Made by a program: the position numbers and the translations under genes | NCBI GenBank assembly: GCA_046327745.1 | Contig: JAXLXV010000008.1 | Location: forward strand, 496,001 to 560,000 | DNA: 64,000 bases | Reading direction: 5' to 3' | Source of the DNA: JABAQJ01 sp046327745 | GTDB taxonomy: Bacteria; Gemmatimonadota; Gemmatimonadetes; Gemmatimonadales; Gemmatimonadaceae | Notes under the pieces: generated by a model | Told to the model about the DNA's origin: nothing | Databases searched by the model: none | The model's input: the letters and a program-made list of their open reading frames with translations, nothing else | Shown here: in pieces, positions 59,480 to 64,000 of the stretch | How the letters are laid out: the number at the start of each line of letters is the position of its first letter | How positions within the stretch are numbered: the first letter of the stretch is position 1

Positions 59480-60466
59480 ATGCCAAAAGGCAAGAAGCCG
59501 GTCGACGAATCGCCCGAAGACGACGCGCCGACCGAGGAAGAGCGTGAGCCGGGTCCGGGCGACATGCGGTCCGCGCGCGGACGCCGCGTAGACCCGGAGC
59601 GACGCGCGGCGGCGGAAAAACAGGCGGTGGACTTCCTGCGTGAGCGAACCGAGACCGGGCACATCGCCGCAGGTCGCATGCCCCCCTCCAAACAGTCCGA
59701 GGCCAGGACGAGTGGGGCGCATCGAGCCATCGACACCTCGATCCGCGATTTTCTTCCCTTGACGGAAGACGCCAAGCTGCTGCAGGCGCCAGGCCCGCGC
59801 GACGACTTCACCCGAACAGACCCATGGCGCGTGCTTCGCATCATGGGCGAATTCATCGAAGGGTTCGACGTCCTCGCCGATGTCGACAAGGGCGTCACTA
59901 TTTTCGGTTCGGCCCGCACGGGACCCGATGACCCCATGTATCAGGCGGCGCAGGAAACGGCGCGACTGTTGGCCCAAGCCGGATTTGCGGTGCTGACCGG
60001 TGCGGGTCCTGGTATCATGGAAGCCGCCAACAAAGGGGCGCAGACGGCCGGAGGACGTTCCATCGGCTGCAACATCGAACTCCCCTTTGAACAGGGAGCA
60101 AATCCGTACGTCGACACGCTTATCAACTTCCGGTACTTCTTTGTCCGGAAGACCATGTTCATCAAGTACTCCAACGCGTTCATCATCTTTCCCGGTGGCT
60201 TCGGAACGCTGGATGAACTCTTCGAAGCCCTCACGCTGATCCAAACTGGCAAGATCTACCAATTCCCAGTCATCCTGTTTGGACGACACTACTGGGCGGC
60301 ACTGGTCCGATGGCTGCACGCACGCGTCCTAGGTGAACGCAAGATTTCCCCTGGAGATCTTGATCTTGTGTTGCTGACGGACGACCCGCGCGAGGCTGCG
60401 GACGCCGTGATCGAGGCGTACACGTCACAACTGAAAGCGGCCAAGCGGCCACGAGGAGATGTCTGA
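59480..60466 (+). CDS. LOG-family (TIGR00730) nucleotide phosphoribohydrolase
   Basis: This 328-residue protein has a charged N-terminal extension of about 90 residues and then the LOG domain: VTIFGSARTGPDDP, VLTGAGPGIMEAANKGA and IIFPGGFGTLDELFEALTLIQTGKI, with the PGGxGTxxE catalytic motif. LOG proteins release bases or cytokinin-like nucleobases from nucleoside monophosphates; in most bacteria the role is unclear. Its stop overlaps the start of the downstream deoxyhypusine-synthase-like gene by one base, so the two are probably functionally linked. Confidence 0.87.
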   Translation: MPKGKKPVDESPEDDAPTEEEREPGPGDMRSARGRRVDPERRAAAEKQAVDFLRERTETGHIAAGRMPPSKQSEARTSGAHRAIDTSIRDFLPLTEDAKLLQAPGPRDDFTRTDPWRVLRIMGEFIEGFDVLADVDKGVTIFGSARTGPDDPMYQAAQETARLLAQAGFAVLTGAGPGIMEAANKGAQTAGGRSIGCNIELPFEQGANPYVDTLINFRYFFVRKTMFIKYSNAFIIFPGGFGTLDELFEALTLIQTGKIYQFPVILFGRHYWAALVRWLHARVLGERKISPGDLDLVLLTDDPREAADAVIEAYTSQLKAAKRPRGDV

Positions 60467-61740
60467 TGACGGCACGTAAGCAGGGGAAAGGGAAAGGCAG
60501 TGCGAAGGGCGAGGCAGCAAAGGGACGCTCGCTGGGACTGAAGGCGTCCCGCGTTGGCATGACGGTCAGTCGCTCCAATGCGTCTGGTCCCAAGGCGGAC
60601 CAGAAGAAGGCGGCCGAGGCGCGCGAAAAAAGCGGCGTCTCGCACCTGCAACGTCCAACGTCCAAGTACCTGCGTGGTGCACGCATTGACCCGCGCCGCA
60701 TTGATGGCAAGGAACGGACGGTCGATCTGGTGGAAGGAACCTTCCTCGCTTACAACGCCGGTCGTTTACGCGAAGCGTGCCAGTTGCTGGTCGAGAAGAT
60801 CCTTGACGCGGACGTCACGGTTGGACTCACGATGACGGGGGCCCTGACGCCGGCTGGACTCGGCATGTCTGCGGTGATTCCACTGATCGAAGCGGGATTT
60901 GTCGACTGGATCATCTCCACCGGCGCCAACTTGTATCACGACACGCACTTTGGGTTGGGGCTGTCGATGCATCGTGGAAACACGCAGATCTCCGACATCG
61001 CGTTGCGTGACGAAGGGGTCGTTCGCATCTACGACATCTTCTTCGACTACGACGTCCTGTTGTCCACCGACGCGTTCTTCCGCACGATCGTGCAGGGGAA
61101 GGAATTCCAGCGCTCGATGTCCAGTGCAGAGTTTCACTATCTCTGCGGCAAGTATGTCCGCGAGCGTGAACGGTTGCTCGGCATCGGCGAGAAATCGCTG
61201 CTGTCAGCCGCCTATCGCTGTGACGTCCCGATCTACACGTCATCACCCGGCGACTCCTCGATCGGCATGAACGTGGCGGCGCTCACGCTGGACGGTAACA
61301 AGTGCGTCATTGACCCCAACGCTGACGTCAACGAGACGGCTTCCATTGTGCTAGATGCCAAGCGTGGCGGAGGGAAGAGCGCCATTTGGATCTTGGGGGG
61401 TGGCAGTCCAAAGAACTTCGCGTTGCAGACGGAACCACAGATTCAGGAAGTGTTAGGCATCGACGAGAAGGGGCACGACTACTTCCTGCAGGTCACCGAT
61501 GCGCGGCCCGACACTGGGGGACTCTCCGGTGCGACTCCCGCCGAGGCGGTGAGCTGGGGCAAGATCGATCCTGATCGCCTGCCCGATGCGGTGGTCGCCT
61601 ACCTCGATTCCACCGTAGCGCTGCCGATTCTCGCATCGTACGCGTTGGCCAAGAGAAACAAGCGGCCGCTCCGCCGTCTGTATCAGCGCCGCAGTGCCAT
61701 GCTCGACCGTCTGCGTGCCGAGTACGTCCGGACCAGGTAG
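60466..61740 (+). CDS. Deoxyhypusine synthase-like enzyme
   Basis: This 424-residue protein belongs to the deoxyhypusine synthase family, which in bacteria often makes homospermidine or another polyamine because eIF5A is absent. Marks are SVQ-type NAD-binding segments (GLTMTGALTPAGLGMSAVIP), TGANLYHDTHFGLG and the lysine in GGGSPKNFALQTEPQIQEVLG, the place of the catalytic lysine. The first 60 residues are a Lys/Ala-rich tail (KQGKGKGSAKGEAAKG), unusual for the family. It is coupled to the LOG gene. Confidence 0.87.
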   Translation: MTARKQGKGKGSAKGEAAKGRSLGLKASRVGMTVSRSNASGPKADQKKAAEAREKSGVSHLQRPTSKYLRGARIDPRRIDGKERTVDLVEGTFLAYNAGRLREACQLLVEKILDADVTVGLTMTGALTPAGLGMSAVIPLIEAGFVDWIISTGANLYHDTHFGLGLSMHRGNTQISDIALRDEGVVRIYDIFFDYDVLLSTDAFFRTIVQGKEFQRSMSSAEFHYLCGKYVRERERLLGIGEKSLLSAAYRCDVPIYTSSPGDSSIGMNVAALTLDGNKCVIDPNADVNETASIVLDAKRGGGKSAIWILGGGSPKNFALQTEPQIQEVLGIDEKGHDYFLQVTDARPDTGGLSGATPAEAVSWGKIDPDRLPDAVVAYLDSTVALPILASYALAKRNKRPLRRLYQRRSAMLDRLRAEYVRTR

Positions 61741-61743
61741 AGC

Positions 61744-63048
61744 ATGCGCTGGCGGAAAGGGCGATGGGCGCGTCGATGTGCCCGATGGACGCTGACTGGC
61801 GTGATGCCGTTGTTGGCGGCTGGCCCAGCGGCGATGGCGCAGACGCCACCGAGCACGACGCCCGAAGTCTTTCGGAAGTACGGCGAACGGGTGGTGAAGG
61901 TCCAAGTGGTCGAGTCATCATCCGCAGCGAAGTCGACGGTCGGCTCGGCGTTCTTTGTCACGCCCCAAGGCCACCTCATCACGAACTTCCACGTGATCTC
62001 TCAGCTGGTGCATGCGCCGGCGCGCTATCGCGTCGAATGGGTGGACGGTCGCGGGGCGGCACACAAGGCGCAGATCGTGACGATCGATGTCGTGAACGAC
62101 CTGGCCGTCCTTCGCACCGATACCACGGTGGGATCGTGGTTTGACCTGCAGCCGTTGGACCTGCAGAAGGGCACGCGTCTGTTTTCGCTCGGCAACCCGC
62201 ACGACCTGGGACTGAGCATTGTCGAAGGCACGTACAATGGGCTGCTGGAACACACATTGTACGCCAAGATTCACCTCACGGCCCCGATCAATCCCGGCAT
62301 GAGTGGTGGGCCGACCGTCACCGATGCGGGCCGCGTGGTCGGAGTAAACGTGTCCACGGCCGGCGAGGAGGTGTCGTTTCTCGTACCAGCGGAGCGCGTG
62401 CGCGTCTTGCTGTCCACGGCGTTGTCCGCGGGGTTCACCACCCCCAAGGACTTGCTGGGCGAGGCCGGACGACAGATCTCGGCCAACCAGGAGATCTACC
62501 TGCGTGGGATGTTCGCCGACTCGACCCGAACGGTGCGTCTGGGACCGTTTGTGGTGCCGACGGAGCCGGAGGCTTTCTTCAAGTGCTGGGCGGATGCCGA
62601 CGACCAGAAAGACAGGCCGTTCACCGTCAGCTACCACACTTGCTCCACCGATGACAACCTGTTCCTGTCCGCGGAGCAGTCGTCGGGGATCGTGGACCTC
62701 ACGCACCAGCTGATCACCACTCGGGAACTGTCGCGTCCTCGCTTCTATGCCGCGTATCAGGCGGAATTTCAACAGTCGTTCGCCTTCGATGAGTCGAGCT
62801 CCGAGGAGGTCACCTCGTATCGCTGCTCCACACGGAATGTGCGAACGGCCACGGTGACGTTGCGTGCCGTCATTTGCATGCGCCGCTATCGCAAGTTGGC
62901 GGGACTGTACGACGCGATCGTGAAATTGGCGACGCTAGGACCGGCGGACGCGGGATTGGTCACGACGCTGACGCTCTCCGGCGTCTCAGCGGCCAACGTG
63001 GAGCGACTGTCAAAGCTGCTGCTGCGGAGCATCGTATGGCGCCACTAA
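61744..63048 (+). CDS. Secreted trypsin-like serine protease
   Basis: This 434-residue protease has a signal peptide (TLTGVMPLLAAGPAAMAQ). The chymotrypsin/DegP-like domain has the triad in TNFHVIS (His), VNDLAVLR (Asp) and NPGMSGGP (Ser). No PDZ domain follows; the C-terminal 180 residues contain cysteine-rich repeats (FKCWADAD, TCSTDDNLFLS, RCSTRNVR) without a known fold. It overlaps the FHA gene by 13 bases, so they may act together in envelope surveillance. Confidence 0.85.
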   Translation: MRWRKGRWARRCARWTLTGVMPLLAAGPAAMAQTPPSTTPEVFRKYGERVVKVQVVESSSAAKSTVGSAFFVTPQGHLITNFHVISQLVHAPARYRVEWVDGRGAAHKAQIVTIDVVNDLAVLRTDTTVGSWFDLQPLDLQKGTRLFSLGNPHDLGLSIVEGTYNGLLEHTLYAKIHLTAPINPGMSGGPTVTDAGRVVGVNVSTAGEEVSFLVPAERVRVLLSTALSAGFTTPKDLLGEAGRQISANQEIYLRGMFADSTRTVRLGPFVVPTEPEAFFKCWADADDQKDRPFTVSYHTCSTDDNLFLSAEQSSGIVDLTHQLITTRELSRPRFYAAYQAEFQQSFAFDESSSEEVTSYRCSTRNVRTATVTLRAVICMRRYRKLAGLYDAIVKLATLGPADAGLVTTLTLSGVSAANVERLSKLLLRSIVWRH

Positions 63049-64000
63049 GAGTGATTGAGACGCGCGATCCGCGAGGGCACCTGTTGGCTCGCACGCGAAT
63101 CGATCAGTTACCTGCCACCATCGGTCGCGCCTTTGACAACGATGTGATCATTGACGATGCCTACGTCTCGCCGCACCACGCGCGACTGGTGCAGGATGAA
63201 CTGGGCCAGTTGTGGGCGGAAGATGTCGGCAGCACCAACGGATTGCGTCGCACGTCGCACGCCTCGCGAGAATCTCGCATCCTGCTGCGCTCGGGGGCGT
63301 CGCTGGTGGTTGGTCACACCACGGTGCGGGTCTTCGCCGGTGATCACCAGGTGCCGGAGGCACTGACGGATCAGCGGACCGGCTTGCCGGTGGTGCAGCT
63401 GTTTGCTGACCGTCGAGCCGTCGTATGGGCGGCCGCCGTGTGCGCCGGCTTCTTTTGCTTGCGCAGCTATTTGGGGAACACGACGCGAGATCCCATTGAA
63501 GATGTCCTGCCCACGGCGATCGGTGTCCTGCTGGTCTGCGCCATGTGGGCCGGCTTCTGGTCGTTGATTGGCCGCATCACGCACGCCGGGCAGCGCTTTG
63601 CTTCGCACTTTGGCTGGGCCTGCGTCGGCGCCGTTGGCTTGACGCTCGCCATGACCATCATCAGCTGGTTCGAATTCGCCTTTCCGTCAGGTGAGACACT
63701 CAGCGTGCTGCTGGGATTGTGCCTGGCCGCCCTGTTCACGGTGTTTATCGCTGGTCACATGACGCTCTCGTCAGCACTGGCACCGGCGCAGGCCATTCGG
63801 CGACTGGCGGTAGGGTTTGGTGCCACCGCGGCCGTGCTGGCTTTGCTCACGTACACATCGCATGACCGTTTCTCACCATCACCGGAATATCCCACGGCGG
63901 TGGTTCCCATCCCGACACCGCTGCTCAGCAGCGTCGATGTCGATGCGTTCGCGGCGCAGGCATTGAAGCTTCAGGCCGATGTGGACGAACTGGCGAAGAA
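63036..64000 (+). CDS. FHA-domain membrane protein, truncated by window end
   Basis: The ATG at 63036 lies inside the end of the protease gene and opens a frame that continues past the window. The first 105 residues are an FHA domain (ATIGRAFDNDVIIDDAYVSPHHARLV, WAEDVGSTNG), a phosphothreonine-binding module. Then come about five membrane helices (AVVWAAAVCAGFFCL, TAIGVLLVCAMWAGFW, AVGLTLAMTIISW, VLLGLCLAALFTVFIAG). The end of the visible part turns polar and charged. A partner kinase is not in the window. Confidence 0.85.
   Translation, partial: MAPLRVIETRDPRGHLLARTRIDQLPATIGRAFDNDVIIDDAYVSPHHARLVQDELGQLWAEDVGSTNGLRRTSHASRESRILLRSGASLVVGHTTVRVFAGDHQVPEALTDQRTGLPVVQLFADRRAVVWAAAVCAGFFCLRSYLGNTTRDPIEDVLPTAIGVLLVCAMWAGFWSLIGRITHAGQRFASHFGWACVGAVGLTLAMTIISWFEFAFPSGETLSVLLGLCLAALFTVFIAGHMTLSSALAPAQAIRRLAVGFGATAAVLALLTYTSHDRFSPSPEYPTAVVPIPTPLLSSVDVDAFAAQALKLQADVDELAK

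Noticed and set aside
1..64000. CRISPR arrays, insertion sequences, prophage, rRNA or tRNA genes
   Set aside because: No regular direct repeats, transposase genes, structural phage genes or cloverleaf-forming segments were recognised by eye.

Overview
This is a gene-dense, high-GC bacterial chromosome segment with about 56 protein genes, no RNA genes and no insertion sequences, prophage or CRISPR arrays. Several features suggest a member of Gemmatimonadota (Gemmatimonas-like): PadR plus ADOP-type permease pairs, several secreted class C serine hydrolases, secreted Ig-like/LVIVD-propeller proteins, a sufR-led SUF operon ending in sufU and a small Rieske protein, and frequent ATGA start/stop overlaps. 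This assignment is an inference from gene content, not a phylogenetic result.

Layout. 0.07-6.7 kb: amino acid permease and class V PLP enzyme, an SbcD-like phosphoesterase, an AraC regulator, an orphan NarL/LuxR response regulator and an unknown protein. 6.9-13.3 kb: a complete SUF iron-sulfur operon on the minus strand, sufR-sufB-sufC-sufD-sufS-sufU-Rieske, with a palindrome inside the sufR promoter. 13.4-17.6 kb: a serine hydrolase lipoprotein and an unusual three-gene set (carboxypeptidase-regulatory-domain protein, DUF1360 protein, small MCNCG protein). 17.6-25.5 kb: a PaoABC-like molybdenum hydroxylase whose FAD subunit (followed by an alcohol dehydrogenase) is separated from the 2Fe-2S and molybdopterin subunits by four unrelated genes; a 7Fe ferredoxin is divergent to it. 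25.5-31.4 kb: hydrolase, RNase D, GHL10-like glycoside hydrolase, MIP18-type Fe-S factor and a serine hydrolase with a histone-like Lys/Ser tail.

31.8-34.3 kb: an ECF sigma/anti-sigma/double-PDZ operon with a likely autoregulated promoter. 34.3-39.4 kb: matrixin protease, hydrolase, a stand-alone E1/ThiF-like enzyme paired with a MarR-GNAT fusion, and a divergent luciferase-like monooxygenase. 39.5-45.4 kb: glgB, queG, a small protein, an LTA-synthase-like sulfatase and a DinB protein. 45.9-57.4 kb: three paralogous Ig-like plus LVIVD beta-propeller exoproteins (two in tandem), a serine hydrolase, a PadR-ADOP pair with a well-formed promoter/operator and a coiled-coil membrane protein. 57.4-64 kb: a plug-like secreted protein, a phosphodiesterase, LOG-family and deoxyhypusine-synthase-like genes in a coupled pair, a secreted trypsin-like protease and a truncated FHA membrane protein.

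The strongest unexplained signal is a dispersed short sequence, GCCTAACG (either orientation). By hand I count about 42 copies of its CCTAACG core in 64 kb, against roughly 8 expected from base composition. Seven copies supply a stop codon, and inverted pairs form hairpins at two gene ends. This resembles the DNA uptake sequences of Neisseria and the Pasteurellaceae, and I know of no description of such a sequence in this lineage.
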